The notes below the pieces were generated by a model. The model had not been told where the DNA came from. It ran no database searches and worked only from the letters and a program-made list of their open reading frames with translations. Positions 44,087 through 52,824 of a DNA stretch of 64,000 nucleotides are shown here, one piece after another (within the stretch, counting starts at the first letter, position 1; each line of letters begins with the position of its first letter). The stretch is from UBA2241 sp963777895 (GTDB lineage Bacteria > Actinomycetota > Thermoleophilia > UBA2241), in contig CAVZSF010000004.1 of NCBI GenBank assembly GCA_963777895.1, forward strand, positions 124,001-188,000, read 5' to 3'. A program made the position numbers and the translations under genes.

Positions 44087-44893
44087 ATGCGGCTCATCTG
44101 CTTCTCCAGCGACTACGGCTACACCGACGACTTCGCCGGCACCTGCCGCGCCGTCATCAAGCGTCTCGCCCCGGAGGTCCAGGTCATCGACGTGACCCAC
44201 GGCCTCGTGCAGCGCGACGTGCTGGGCGGCGCCTTCGTGCTGCGCAACACCCTGCCCTACATGCCGGACCGCGCCGTGCACCTCTCCGTCGTGGACCCGG
44301 GCGTCGGGGGCCCACGCCGGCCGGTCGCCCTTCGCAGCGACGAACGACCGGCTCTTCGTGGGCCCCGACAACGGCCTCCTCACGCTGGCGGCCGACGCCG
44401 ACGGCGGCGTCGTCGACGCACAGCTGCTGACCAACGAGGAGCTCTGGCTCTCGCCGCTCTCGGCGACCTTCCACGGGCGCGACATCTTCGCCCCCGTGGC
44501 GGCGCGGCTCGCGGCCGGTCTCCCGCTCGACGTCGTCGGCGTGGCCGTCGACCCCGAGAGCCTCGTCCGGCTCGACGTTCCCGGCCGCGCAAGATCAAGG
44601 ACGGCATCGCCGCCACCGCCGTGCTCGTCGACCGCTTCGGCAACGTGGCGCTCAACCTGAGCGCCGCCGAGCTCGAGCGCGCCGACCTGGGCGACGCCCT
44701 CGAGCTCGACTGCGGCGGCGAGCGCTACTTCACGCGCGTCGTGCGCACCTTCTCGAGCGTGCGCCGCAGCGACATCCTCGTGCTGATCGACAGCTACGGA
44801 CAGGTCGCGGTGGCGGTGAACTAGGGTTCCGCGCGCGAGGTGCTCGGGCTCGAACCGGGGGACGAGGTCCGGCTGCGGAAGGGCCGGGGCTGA
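44087..44893 (+). pseudogene. SAM hydrolase / adenosyl-chloride synthase family (DUF62), broken
   Basis: Starts MRLICFSSDYGYTDDFAGTC and VIDVTHGLVQRDVLGGAFVL, the family N-terminus. Near 44330 the frame shifts to give FAATNDRLFVGPDNGLLTLA and SATFHGRDIFAPVAARLA, then near 44585 back to KIKDGIAATAVLVDRFGNVA. An in-frame TAG (44822-44824) then interrupts AVN*GSAREVLGLEPGDEVRL, which is the conserved family C-terminus, before the TGA at 44891. Two compensating indels plus a stop suggest true decay, although sequence errors are possible. Intact relatives hydrolyse SAM to adenosine and methionine. Confidence 0.8.
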
Positions 44894-44999
44894 GCCCGGC
44901 AGACGCCTGACCCCTCCTGACGTTCGGGGGCATCATCGCGTGCCCACCGGCGAGCGTGTCGCGCTCGAAGCCGATGAAGCACCGTCGAACGCCGCGTGT

Positions 45000-45028
45000 T
45001 TGCATCGACCCCGGGGATTCGCTATAGT
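45000..45028 (+). promoter_or_regulatory. Housekeeping promoter for rplM-rpsI
   Basis: TTGCAT (45000-45005) and TATAGT (45023-45028) with exact 17-bp spacing. Predicted transcription start is near 45035, directly before a hairpin. Confidence 0.8.
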
Positions 45029-45036
45029 TCCCCTTC

Positions 45037-45060
45037 GCGCGCCCATCCGGGCGCGCTTTT
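45037..45060 (+). promoter_or_regulatory. Leader hairpin with T run before rplM
   Basis: GCGCGCCC and GGGCGCGC (45037-45044 and 45049-45056) form an 8-bp stem with an ATCC loop followed by TTTT. It looks like an intrinsic terminator but starts a few bases after the predicted transcription start, so it could attenuate rplM-rpsI, protect the 5' end, or end upstream transcription. Confidence 0.6.
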
Positions 45061-45081
45061 CGGTATCGACAGAGTGAGCGC

Positions 45082-45516
45082 ATGAAGACGTACGTCGCCA
45101 AGCCCTCCACGATCGAGAAGAAGTGGTACGTGGTCGACGCCAAGGGCAAGACCCTCGGCCGTCTCGCCACGGTCGTCGCCGACACCCTGCGCGGCAAGCG
45201 CAAGCCCATCTACACGCCGAACATCGACACCGGCGACTTCGTGGTGATCATCAACGCCGAGCAGATCGTCGTGACGGGCAAGAAGCCCGAGCAGAAGATG
45301 TACTACCGCCACTCGGGCTACCCGGGCGGGCTCAAGGCGGAGTCGTTCGGCAAGCTCCTCGCGCGCCGTCCCGAAGAGATCGTCCGTCGCGCCGTGAAGG
45401 GCATGCTGCCGCACAACAAGCTCGGCCGCGCGCAGATCCGCAAGCTCAAGATCTACACCGGCGCCGAGCATCCGCACGAGGCGCAGATGCCCGAGACGCT
45501 CGAGATCAAGGAGTAA
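45082..45516 (+). CDS. rplM: 50S ribosomal protein L13
   Basis: 144 residues. Signature: MKTYVAKPSTIEKKWYVVDA, KTLGRLATVVADTLRGKRKP, then GDFVVIINAEQIVVTGKK and the L13 pattern RRAVKGMLPHNKLGR. First gene of the L13-S9 pair. Confidence 0.97.
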   Translation: MKTYVAKPSTIEKKWYVVDAKGKTLGRLATVVADTLRGKRKPIYTPNIDTGDFVVIINAEQIVVTGKKPEQKMYYRHSGYPGGLKAESFGKLLARRPEEIVRRAVKGMLPHNKLGRAQIRKLKIYTGAEHPHEAQMPETLEIKE

Positions 45517-45519
45517 GGC

Positions 45520-45915
45520 TTGACTGCTGCAGTCATGTATCGCGCCACCGGCAAGCGCAAGACCAGCGTCGCGCGCGTCATCCTTAGCCCCGGCGTCGGC
45601 CGCGTCGTCATCAACGGCCGCGAGATCGACGAGTACTTCGGGCGCAAGGTGCTGCAGACCGTCGCCCTCATGCCGTTCGAGACCACGCACACGACGGGCA
45701 AGTTCGACGTCAAGGTCATGTCGACGGCGGCGGCATCGCCGGCCAGGCCGGCGCCGTGCGTCACGGCATCGCCCGCGCTCTCTGCGAGGCCGACGAGAAC
45801 CTGCGCACGCCGCTCAAGCGCGCCGGCTTCCTGACGCGCGACGACCGCAAGGTCGAGCGCAAGAAGGCCGGCTTCCACAAGGCGCGCAAGCGGCCGCAGT
45901 TCAGCAAGCGCTGAC
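45520..45915 (+). CDS. rpsI: 30S ribosomal protein S9, single-base frameshift
   Basis: The start is TTG 45520 or ATG 45535. The first frame reads YRATGKRKTSVARVILSPG and GREIDEYFGRKVLQTVALMP. At about 45721, after FDVKVM, one base is missing. The next frame reads DGGGIAGQAGAVRHGIARAL, LKRAGFLTRDDRKVERKK and the S9 C-terminus RKRPQFSKR, ending TGA 45913-45915. S9 is essential and its tail reaches the ribosomal P site, so the break is almost certainly an assembly error. Joined, the protein has a normal length of about 130. Confidence 0.95.
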
Positions 45916-45969
45916 GCGCCAGCGTCGCGGCGCTCGCTCCAAAGCGTTCACCGCTACATCAGCGAATCC

Positions 45970-46004
45970 GACGGGCCGCGCAGAGCGCGGCCCGTCTCGT
46001 CTTT
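45970..46004 (+). terminator. Terminator of the rplM-rpsI operon
   Basis: GACGGGCCGCGC (45970-45981) pairs perfectly with 45985-45996 around an AGA loop, followed by TCGTCTTTC. Confidence 0.85.
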
Positions 46005-46078
46005 CGGTAAGCGTCCCGCGGGTGCGGATCGTTTCGCCGTCTGGTTCGGGAGCCGTCTCCCCCGAGCAAGACACCCGA

Positions 46079-46729
46079 ATGTCGCGAGTTCTCGTCTAGC
46101 ACGTTCTCGATTCTCCATCGACGGATACGGTGCCGGCGCGCATCAAGATCTTCGACCACCCGCTGGTGTCGGCGGCGAGGAGTTGTTCGACTGGTTCTTC
46201 CACACCCGCACCTGGCGCCTGATGCACGGCCGCGACGACGGCGAGACAGGAGCGGACGACGCGTCGCGGCCCGGAGCTGGAGGGCATTGGGGCCTGGATC
46301 CTGGGCCGCAACATGTTCGGCCCGGTGCGCGGGCCGTGGCCGGATGAGAGCTGGCGAGGCTGGTGGGGCGATGAGCCCCCGTATCACACGCCCGTCTTCG
46401 TGCTGACACACCATCCTCGATCGCCACTTGGCATGAAGGGCGGAACCGAGTTCCGATTCATCACCGATGGCATCGAAGCCGCTCTTGAGCAGGCGAAGGC
46501 AGCTGCAGGCGAAAAGGACGTGAGGGTCGGGGGCGGCGTCTCTACGATCCGTCAGTACTTGCGCGCTGCCCTTATCGACGAAGTGCACCTCGCCATCTCG
46601 CCCGTCCTGCTTGGTGGCGGTGAGCAACTGCTCGCCGGTATCGACATGCCGGCCTTGGGCTACGAATGCGTGACGCATGTGGCAGGGGAACGAGCCGCCG
46701 CGCACGTGGTCCTGCGCAAGCGAGTCTGA
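46079..46729 (+). pseudogene. RibD C-terminal/dihydrofolate reductase-like protein, broken by indels
   Basis: The last 138 codons (from 46313) are intact: NMFGPVRGPWPDESWRGWWG, then PVFVLTHHPRSPL and RVGGGVSTIRQYLRAALIDE. Upstream the same family continues in another frame: SIDGYGAG, EELFDWFFHTRTWRLMHGRD. A further break near 46270 separates it from GLEGIGAWILGRNMFG. A probable start (ATG 46079) meets a stop after six codons. At least two indels are needed to restore one frame. Related proteins are stand-alone NADPH reductases of unknown substrate. It lies just after the rpsI terminator. Confidence 0.75.
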
Positions 46730-46806
46730 CCTCCCCGCGTGGCCGAGAAGCGAGCCAGCAGCTCATTCGCCAATCGCTAGACCGGAGTCCGTTTCGCTCA
46801 CCTTGC

Positions 46807-46843
46807 CATACGGTATTCTGTCGATAGAATGAACGTCATACGG
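46807..46843 (+). promoter_or_regulatory. Repeats in the vapBC promoter region
   Basis: CATACGG occurs at 46807-46813 and 46837-46843, exactly 30 bp apart (three helical turns), flanking ATTCT-N6-AGAAT (46815-46830). Such elements suit autoregulation by a VapB dimer. Confidence 0.45.
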
Positions 46844-46868
46844 TTGTGCCATCGATAAGGAGACCGTA

Positions 46869-47075
46869 GTGGATACGGTGACCATCTCACCCAAGTTCCA
46901 GGTGGTGATCCCCAAGCGCATCCGCGAGGGGCTCGACCTGCGTCCCGGCCAGAAGGTGCAGGCCATCCAGTATGGCGACCGCGTCGAGCTCGTGCCGCTC
47001 AAGCCGGCCAAGCAGTTGCGCGGCTTCCTGCGCGGCATCGACACCGATGTGCCCCGCGAGCGAGACCGCCTGTGA
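46869..47075 (+). CDS. vapB: VapB-type antitoxin, AbrB/SpoVT swapped-hairpin family
   Basis: 68 residues: VTISPKFQVVIPKRIREGLDLRPGQKV is the AbrB-type DNA-binding swapped hairpin, and the C-terminal tail (LRGFLRGIDTDVPRERDRL) would wrap the toxin. GTG start behind AAGGAG. It overlaps the toxin gene by four bases. It neutralises VapC and represses the pair. Confidence 0.9.
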   Translation: MDTVTISPKFQVVIPKRIREGLDLRPGQKVQAIQYGDRVELVPLKPAKQLRGFLRGIDTDVPRERDRL

Positions 47076-47452
47076 ACGTCGTCGACTCCTCGGGCTGGCT
47101 CGAGTACTTCGCCGCCGCCCCCAACGCCGAGTTCTTCGCGGCCGCCATCGAGGCGACCGATGAGCTCGTCGTGCCGACGGTGAGCGTCTACGAGGTCTTC
47201 AAGCGCGTCCTGCAGCAGCGCGGCGAGGGGGACGCCCTGCAGGCGGTCGCGCTCATGCAGCAGGGCGCAGTGGTCGAGCTCAGCGCGCCGCTCGCCCTCG
47301 AGGCCGCCCGCACGAGCGTTGCGCTCGGTCTGCCCCTGGCCGACAGCATCATCTTGGCGACCGCGCGCAGCTTCGGGGCGATCCTCTGGACGCAGGATGC
47401 CGACTTCGCGAGCATCGACGGTGTGCGCTACGTTGCGAAGGACTCGATGTGA
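47072..47452 (+). CDS. vapC: VapC-type toxin, PIN-domain ribonuclease
   Basis: 126 residues. PIN acidic residues are visible in VVDSSGWLEYF (Asp near residue 5), SVYEVFKRVLQQRG (Glu), LPLADSIILATARS (Asp) and WTQDADFASI (Asp). These bind Mg2+ for RNA cleavage, usually of tRNA. The reading is intact and coupled to vapB. Confidence 0.9.
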   Translation: MNVVDSSGWLEYFAAAPNAEFFAAAIEATDELVVPTVSVYEVFKRVLQQRGEGDALQAVALMQQGAVVELSAPLALEAARTSVALGLPLADSIILATARSFGAILWTQDADFASIDGVRYVAKDSM

Positions 47453-47508
47453 GTTCAAGTTCGCAGGGCGACGCCGACGTCCCCGAAGCGAGTACCAGGA
47501 GAGGCGGA

Positions 47509-48039
47509 ATGACTTCGACAGGATCATCGTCACTCGTACGCCGCCTCACCGCGGAGGACGCATCGCTGTTCGTCCCCTTCCGACGCGCCGCCCTGCGGGA
47601 GTCGCCGTTCGCCTTCTCTTCCTCACCGGAGGACGACCGGGCGCGATCGATGGACTTCGTGCGAGAGGCGATCGCGGGTCGGGATCAGGCCGTGTTCGGA
47701 GCCTTCGCGCCGCAACTCGTCGGCATCGTGGGGATCTACCGCGATCGCAGCGCGAAGGGAGCGCACAAGGCTTCGCTCTGGGGCCTGTACGTCGTGCCCG
47801 GCGCTCGCTCGACCGGGATCGGGCGCGCCCTGGTCGTCGCGGCACTCGACTTCGCCGCTTCGCTCGAAGGCGTGACCCACGTCTACGTGAGCGCCACCGA
47901 GCGCGCGCCCGAGGCCATGGCCCTGTACGCGAGCCTCGGCTTCATCACCTGGGGTGTCGAACCGGCTGCCTTGCGAGTCGGCGACATCGCGGTGAGCGAG
48001 AGCCACATGGTTCGGACGCTCGCTGGCGACTCTGCCTGA
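47509..48039 (+). CDS. GNAT-family N-acetyltransferase
   Basis: 176 residues. Acetyl-CoA pyrophosphate loop VVPGARSTGIGRALVVAAL, then ATERAPEAMALYASLGFITW at the C-terminal strand. ATG 47509 is chosen because AGGAG lies nine bases upstream; an earlier in-frame start overlaps vapC and adds a disordered stretch. Substrate unknown. Confidence 0.85.
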   Translation: MTSTGSSSLVRRLTAEDASLFVPFRRAALRESPFAFSSSPEDDRARSMDFVREAIAGRDQAVFGAFAPQLVGIVGIYRDRSAKGAHKASLWGLYVVPGARSTGIGRALVVAALDFAASLEGVTHVYVSATERAPEAMALYASLGFITWGVEPAALRVGDIAVSESHMVRTLAGDSA

Positions 48040-48210
48040 GAAGCGCGGCTCTACCTGACGGGCCGAGCGACTTGGCGCGGCGCCGTCGCCTCGCCGTTGC
48101 GCCGGCGCATCTGTAGCCACCGCAGGCTACGTACGTCGCTTTGGGCGACGGCGCGGCCGGTAGAATGAGCCGGCATCTTCCGAAGCCGATACGAGGGGGC
48201 GAACGTCGCG

Positions 48211-49233
48211 ATGGGACTCACGAAACGCACCAGCCGGCTGGGGATCCTGGGGCTCGTCGCGGGCGCCTGCCTGGCGCTGCTGGCGGCAGGCGCCCCCGTC
48301 GCCTTTGCCGACCCCGGCTACGACTACTACGTGGACGGGAGCCCGGCGGACGTGGCTCCAGCCACCACGCCGGGCCTGCTGCTGGCCGGCGGCGCGACCG
48401 ACCAGGACGACGCCATGAAATGGTTCCTCGGGCTCTCGGGCGGGGGCGACGTGGTCGTGCTCGATGCCTACGGCCGCGACGATTACGGTCCTTACATCTT
48501 CAGCGACCTCGGCGGCGTGGATTCGGTCGAGAGCTTCGTCTTCAAGAAGCGGAGCGCGAGCTGGGACCCCGCCGTCCTGGAGAAGATCAGCCAGGCCGAG
48601 GCGATCTTCATCGACGGCGGCAACCAGTGGAACTACGTGTCGCTGTGGCGGGACACGCCCGTTGAGGACGCCATCAATCTGGCGGCGCTGACGAAGCCCG
48701 TAGGGGGCATCAGCGCCGGCCTCGCCGTGCAGGGTGAGTTCTGTTACGCGGCCCAGCTCGGCACGATCCGCTCGGACCAGGCGCTGGCCAACCCGTTCTT
48801 CTCGCACGTGACGCTGGTGAACGACTTCCTGCGCCTGCCGTACCTGGGCGGGACCATCACCGACAGCCACTTCGCCGGGCGCGACCGGATGGGCCGCCTG
48901 ATGACCTTCCTGGCGCGCATCGTCACCGACGGCTGGGCCGCTCAGCCGCGCGGTATCGGCGTCGACGAGAACACGTCGGTTGCCGTCGACGCGCGCGGGC
49001 GTGCCGAGGTCTTCGGTCCCGGCGCCGGCGCCTACTTCCTGCAGGTGACGACGACGCCCGAGGTGTGCACGAAGGGCGAGCCGCTGACCTTCAGGGACGT
49101 CGCCGTCTACCACGTCACTCCCGGGGACCGCTTCGACCTGAGGTCGTGGACAGGCACGGGCGGGACTGCCTATAGCCTCTCCGCGGTCGAGGGCGTGCTC
49201 GTCTCGACGCAGGACGGCGGCTCCGTCTACTGA
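48211..49233 (+). CDS. Exported cyanophycinase-like peptidase (S51 family)
   Basis: 340 residues. Signal peptide (LGILGLVAGACLALLAAG, cut near AFA-DP). The catalytic serine is in PVGGISAGLAVQG, where S51 members usually have GxSAG, preceded by AIFIDGGNQWNYV, the conserved GG(N/D)Q segment. The histidine lies in TDSHFAGRDRMGRL (DxHFxxRxRxGRL, a strong cyanophycinase hallmark). It probably releases dipeptides from cyanophycin-like or isoaspartyl substrates outside the cell. The -10 TAGAAT (about 48162) may be its promoter. Confidence 0.85.
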   Translation: MGLTKRTSRLGILGLVAGACLALLAAGAPVAFADPGYDYYVDGSPADVAPATTPGLLLAGGATDQDDAMKWFLGLSGGGDVVVLDAYGRDDYGPYIFSDLGGVDSVESFVFKKRSASWDPAVLEKISQAEAIFIDGGNQWNYVSLWRDTPVEDAINLAALTKPVGGISAGLAVQGEFCYAAQLGTIRSDQALANPFFSHVTLVNDFLRLPYLGGTITDSHFAGRDRMGRLMTFLARIVTDGWAAQPRGIGVDENTSVAVDARGRAEVFGPGAGAYFLQVTTTPEVCTKGEPLTFRDVAVYHVTPGDRFDLRSWTGTGGTAYSLSAVEGVLVSTQDGGSVY

Positions 49234-49262
49234 GGACGCTGAGCCCGGCAGAGCGGGCGGGT

Positions 49263-49317
49263 GCGATCGGCTCGTCGTGACAAGCGGCGGTGATCGGCTC
49301 GCCGTGACAGAGTGGCG
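49263..49317. repeat. Imperfect 27-28 bp direct repeat
   Basis: Two adjacent copies share GATCGGCTCG, CGTGACA and GGCGG blocks. They lie between the cyanophycinase-like gene and the hydrolase, in sequence with no gene. Confidence 0.5.
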
Positions 49318-49428
49318 GGGCGCATCGCACGTGGAGCGGTTCGGCTGCCTCACGGGCAGGAGCGTGTCGCGCCTCGGCTCCGGGTAGACCAGCCCCAGGA
49401 AGAGCGGCCAGGCGGGAGGCGCCGCACC

Positions 49429-50250
49429 GTGGCAGACGCGCGCAGCGGCTTTGCAGACATCAACGGAACCCGGACCTCCTACGAGATCGCGGGTTCCGGG
49501 GATCCCCTCGTGCTCGTCCACGCCGGCATCGCGGACAGCCGGATGTGGGACGCGCAGTTCGAGGTGTTCGCCCGCGACTTCACGGTGGTGCGCTATGACC
49601 TGCGCGGGTATGGCAGGACGCAGGCGGTCGCGGGCGCCTTCTCCTACCACGAGGACCTGGCGGCGCTGCTGGAGCACCTCGGCATCGCACGCGCGGCTCT
49701 GATCGGCTGTTCCATGGGCGGCCGGACGATCATCGACTTCGCCCTCGAGCACCCCGCGTCGGTCGCTGCCCTCGTCCCCGTCGCCTCCGGTGTCAGCGGC
49801 TACGGGAGCGAGGGTGACGAGCCGCCCCAGTGGAAGGCGGCGGTCGAGGCATACGAGCGGGGGGATCTGGAGCAGGTGGCCGAGTATGAGGTGCAGATCT
49901 GGGTGGACGGGCCGACCCGCGGACCCGACGTCGTCCCGGTCGCGATCCGCGACCTCGTCCGCGAGATGGACCTGATCCCGCTCGCCGTGCCGGACGAGCT
50001 GGTCGACGAGCGGCCGCTCGAGCCGCCGGCCGTCGGCCGTCTGCACGAGATCGCCGCTCCCACCCTCGTCGTCGCCGGCGAGCTCGATCAGCCGGGCGTC
50101 ATCAGGCAATGCGCCTTCATCGCCGAGCAGGTCCCGGGGGCCGAGAGCGCGACGCTTCCGACCGCTCATCTGCCCAACATGGAACGCCCGCTGGAGTTCA
50201 ACGAGCTGGTGCTGGCGTTCTTGCGGAGCCAGACGCCTTGGGGCGGGTGA
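49429..50250 (+). CDS. Alpha/beta hydrolase (3-oxoadipate enol-lactonase-like)
   Basis: About 273 residues. Oxyanion region VLVHAGIADSRMWD, nucleophile elbow IGCSMGGRTIIDF, acid in VVAGELDQPGVI and histidine in TAHLPNMERPLEF. The fold is certain but the substrate is not. The GTG at 49429 has GGGAGG upstream. The frame extending earlier is Arg-rich and not coding. Confidence 0.85.
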   Translation: MADARSGFADINGTRTSYEIAGSGDPLVLVHAGIADSRMWDAQFEVFARDFTVVRYDLRGYGRTQAVAGAFSYHEDLAALLEHLGIARAALIGCSMGGRTIIDFALEHPASVAALVPVASGVSGYGSEGDEPPQWKAAVEAYERGDLEQVAEYEVQIWVDGPTRGPDVVPVAIRDLVREMDLIPLAVPDELVDERPLEPPAVGRLHEIAAPTLVVAGELDQPGVIRQCAFIAEQVPGAESATLPTAHLPNMERPLEFNELVLAFLRSQTPWGG

Positions 50251-50255
50251 CCGGG

Positions 50256-50624
50256 ATGCCGGCGAGGTCGACCGCCAAGACGATCGACGAGTACATCGCC
50301 GAGTTCCCTGCCGAGACGCAGAGGGTGCTCCAGGAGATGCGGGCGCTCATCAAGGAGACGGCGCCCGAGGCGACCGAGACGATCAGCTACGCGATCCCCA
50401 CGTTCGACCTCAAGGGCAGACACCTGGTGCACTTCGCCGGGTACGCGAGGCACGTCGGGTTCTATCCGGTACCGAGCGCGATGGAGGCCTTCAAGGAGGA
50501 GCTCGCGCCCTACAAGAGCGGGAAGGGGTCCGCTCAGTTCCCGCTGGGTGAGCCGCTGCCGGTCGACCTGATCCGGCGGATCGTGGCGTTCAGGGTCGGC
50601 CAGGTCGCGGGGACGGCGGCTTGA
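50256..50624 (+). CDS. DUF1801 / YdhG-like protein
   Basis: 122 residues: TIDEYIAEFPAETQRVLQEM, AISYAIPTFDLKGR-type segment (ISYAIPTFDLKGRHLVHFAG), YPVPSAMEAFKEEL and GSAQFPLGEPLPVDLIRRIV. Members resemble frataxin-like iron chaperones in fold. The role is otherwise unknown. A GTG at 50247 overlapping the hydrolase stop (GTGA) is an alternative start. Confidence 0.85.
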   Translation: MPARSTAKTIDEYIAEFPAETQRVLQEMRALIKETAPEATETISYAIPTFDLKGRHLVHFAGYARHVGFYPVPSAMEAFKEELAPYKSGKGSAQFPLGEPLPVDLIRRIVAFRVGQVAGTAA

Positions 50625-50628
50625 GGGC

Positions 50629-51318
50629 ATGACCCGGGCGGAAAGCCTGCCGGCGGGCGGCTTCTCGGCGTGGCTGCGCGCGGTACGGACGGCGCATCTG
50701 GAGGGCGGCGCAGTGGACGTCCCGTGCGGGCACTGCGCTGCCTGCTGCACGTCGTCCTACTTCATCCACATCGGAGCCGGTGAAGCCGAGACGCTCGCCC
50801 GTGTCCCGGCCGAACTGCTCTTCCCGGCGCCCGTGGTGGCGGACGGCACCCTGCTTCTCGGTTACGACGGGCAGGGACGCTGCCCGATGCTGCGCGGGCG
50901 CCTCTGCACGATCTACGACGGCCGTCCGCGGACCTGTCGCCTGTACGACTGCCGCGTCTTCGCGGCGGCCGAAATCGGGAGCGATCGCGATGCCATCAGC
51001 AGCCGCGCGCGACGCTGGGAGTTTGGCTACCCCTCCGCACTGGATCGGCGCGAGCACGACGCCGTGCGGGCGGCGGCGCGGTTCCTACGGGACCACGCCG
51101 CCGCCTTCCCCGGCGGACTCGCGCCGGCCGACCCCGCGGACATCGCCATCACCGCGCTGAAGGTCTATGAGGTGTTCGTCGAGCGGCCGGATGGGTACGA
51201 AGGGGGCGCGCGCGCCCGCACGGAGCAGCACCTCGCGCGCGCCGTGATCCACGCGAACGAGCGCTTCGACGCGGCGCGGTCCATCCCGGCCCCGGTCGTC
51301 AGGAAGGCCCAGCCGTGA
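50629..51318 (+). CDS. YkgJ-family cysteine cluster protein
   Basis: 229 residues. Cysteine clusters VPCGHCAACCTSSYF, GRCPMLRGRLCTIYDGRPRT and CRLYDCRVF match the zinc- or iron-chelating YkgJ family. The C-terminal half is helical. Function unknown. It lies five bases after the DUF1801 gene. Confidence 0.85.
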   Translation: MTRAESLPAGGFSAWLRAVRTAHLEGGAVDVPCGHCAACCTSSYFIHIGAGEAETLARVPAELLFPAPVVADGTLLLGYDGQGRCPMLRGRLCTIYDGRPRTCRLYDCRVFAAAEIGSDRDAISSRARRWEFGYPSALDRREHDAVRAAARFLRDHAAAFPGGLAPADPADIAITALKVYEVFVERPDGYEGGARARTEQHLARAVIHANERFDAARSIPAPVVRKAQP

Positions 51319-51385
51319 CCGGACAAGGCCAGGCGCGCTCAGCATTCGCCACCGGGCCCGCTGCGGTCGTGAGGAAGGCAGGACG

Positions 51386-52258
51386 ATGACGAAGCAGGAA
51401 CGCACGTCGCTGGTCGCGATCCCGATCGTCGTGGCGATCGCGGCTGCAGTGGCCGCCGCCGGCAGCGCGGGCGGAGCCCGCGTGGGCGGCGTCCCCGTCT
51501 TCGCGATCGCCGTGGCCGTCGCCTTCCTCATCCAGTGGGTCGCCTTCATCCCCGCCTGGCTGACCCGCACCGAAGGGTTCTACGACCTGACGGGCGGGCT
51601 CACCTACGTCACGGTGACCGCCCTCGCCGTGCTGCTCAGCCCCGACGTCGACGCCCGTTCCATCCTGCTTCTGGTCCTGGTCGTGATCTGGGCGGCGCGC
51701 CTCGCGTCGTTCCTCTTCCGCCGCATCCGCAAGGCCGGCAAGGACGAGCGCTTCGACGCCATCAAGACATCCTTCTTCCGCTTTCTCCTGACCTGGACGC
51801 TGCAAGGCCTGTGGGTGAGCATGACGCTGGCCGCCGCCCTCGCGGCCATCACGACCCTGGAGCGCGAGTCCCTGGGGCCCTTCGAGATCCTGGGGTTGCT
51901 GATCTGGGTCGCCGGGTTCGCCGTTGAGGCCGCTGCGGACTGGCAGAAGAGCCGCTTCAAGGCCGACCCGGCGAACGAAGGCACGTTCATCCGCGCCGGC
52001 CTGTGGTCGTGGTCGCGGCATCCCAACTACTTCGGCGAGATCGTCCTCTGGGTCGGAGTCGCGCTCATCGCCGTACCGGTGCTGCACGGCTGGCAGTGGG
52101 TGACGCTGGTCTCGCCGGTCTTCGTGACACTCCTGCTTACGCGTGTCAGCGGGGTGCCGCTGCTCGAGAAGAAGGCCGACGCGACGTGGGGCGGGCGGGA
52201 CGACTACGAGGCGTACAAGGCGCGGACGCCGGTGCTCGTGCCGCGGCCTCCCGGATGA
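51386..52258 (+). CDS. DUF1295 membrane protein (steroid 5-alpha-reductase-like)
   Basis: 290 residues and about seven helices. Signature AEGFYDLTGGLTY-type segment (TRTEGFYDLTGGLTYVTVT), ADWQKSRFKADPANEGTFI and the reductase/isoprenylcysteine methyltransferase-like C-terminus RAGLWSWSRHPNYFGEI. The reaction is not established. The final ATGA overlaps the acetyltransferase start. Confidence 0.9.
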   Translation: MTKQERTSLVAIPIVVAIAAAVAAAGSAGGARVGGVPVFAIAVAVAFLIQWVAFIPAWLTRTEGFYDLTGGLTYVTVTALAVLLSPDVDARSILLLVLVVIWAARLASFLFRRIRKAGKDERFDAIKTSFFRFLLTWTLQGLWVSMTLAAALAAITTLERESLGPFEILGLLIWVAGFAVEAAADWQKSRFKADPANEGTFIRAGLWSWSRHPNYFGEIVLWVGVALIAVPVLHGWQWVTLVSPVFVTLLLTRVSGVPLLEKKADATWGGRDDYEAYKARTPVLVPRPPG

Positions 52259-52824
52259 CCGACGTCGCGCTGCGCACGGCCCGCCTGCGACTGCGCCGCT
52301 GGCGGGCCGAGGATCTCGCCCCCTTCGCGGCCATCAACGCCGATCCCGCGGTGGCCGAGTTCCTGGGCGGCGTGCTCTCCAGAGACGGAAGTGACGCCTT
52401 GGCGGCGCGCATCGACGACCACTTCGTGCGCCACGGCTATGGGCTGTGGGCCGTCGAGGTCGTGGACGGCGCGCCGTTCGCGGGCTTCATCGGCCTGTCT
52501 GTCGTGGAGTTCGCAGCCCCCTTCACCCCGGCGGTCGAGATCGGCTGGCGACTCGGACGTGAGCACTGGGGCCGCGGCTACGCGACGGAGGCGGCCGGGG
52601 CAGTGCTGCGCCACGCCTTCGGCCGCCTTGGCCTCGACGAGGTCGTCTCGTTCGCGGCCTCCGGGAACCGGCGATCGCGGGCCGTGATGGAACGCATCGG
52701 TATGAGCCACGACGAGGCGGACGACTTCGATCATCCGTCGTTGGCGCCCGGTCATCCGCTTCGTCGCCACGTCCTCTACCGGAGGCGGGCGGAGCAGTTT
52801 GCGGCCCCATCGCCGGGGACATAG
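52255..52824 (+). CDS. GNAT-family N-acetyltransferase (RimJ/RimL-like)
   Basis: 189 residues: RTARLRLRRWRAEDLAPFAA, EIGWRLGREHWGRGYATEAA (acetyl-CoA loop) and ASGNRRSRAVMERIGM. Ribosomal-protein or small-molecule acetylation is possible. The ATG overlaps the previous stop. Confidence 0.88.
   Translation: MTDVALRTARLRLRRWRAEDLAPFAAINADPAVAEFLGGVLSRDGSDALAARIDDHFVRHGYGLWAVEVVDGAPFAGFIGLSVVEFAAPFTPAVEIGWRLGREHWGRGYATEAAGAVLRHAFGRLGLDEVVSFAASGNRRSRAVMERIGMSHDEADDFDHPSLAPGHPLRRHVLYRRRAEQFAAPSPGT

Noticed and set aside
43379..44824. 481-codon frame running into the DUF62 gene
   Set aside because: The first part overlaps the MFS gene out of frame. Only the part from 44087 is coding.
45959..46705. 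Minus-strand frame of 248 codons over the reductase remnant
   Set aside because: The plus strand carries recognisable reductase segments; the minus reading has no family features and crosses the rpsI terminator.
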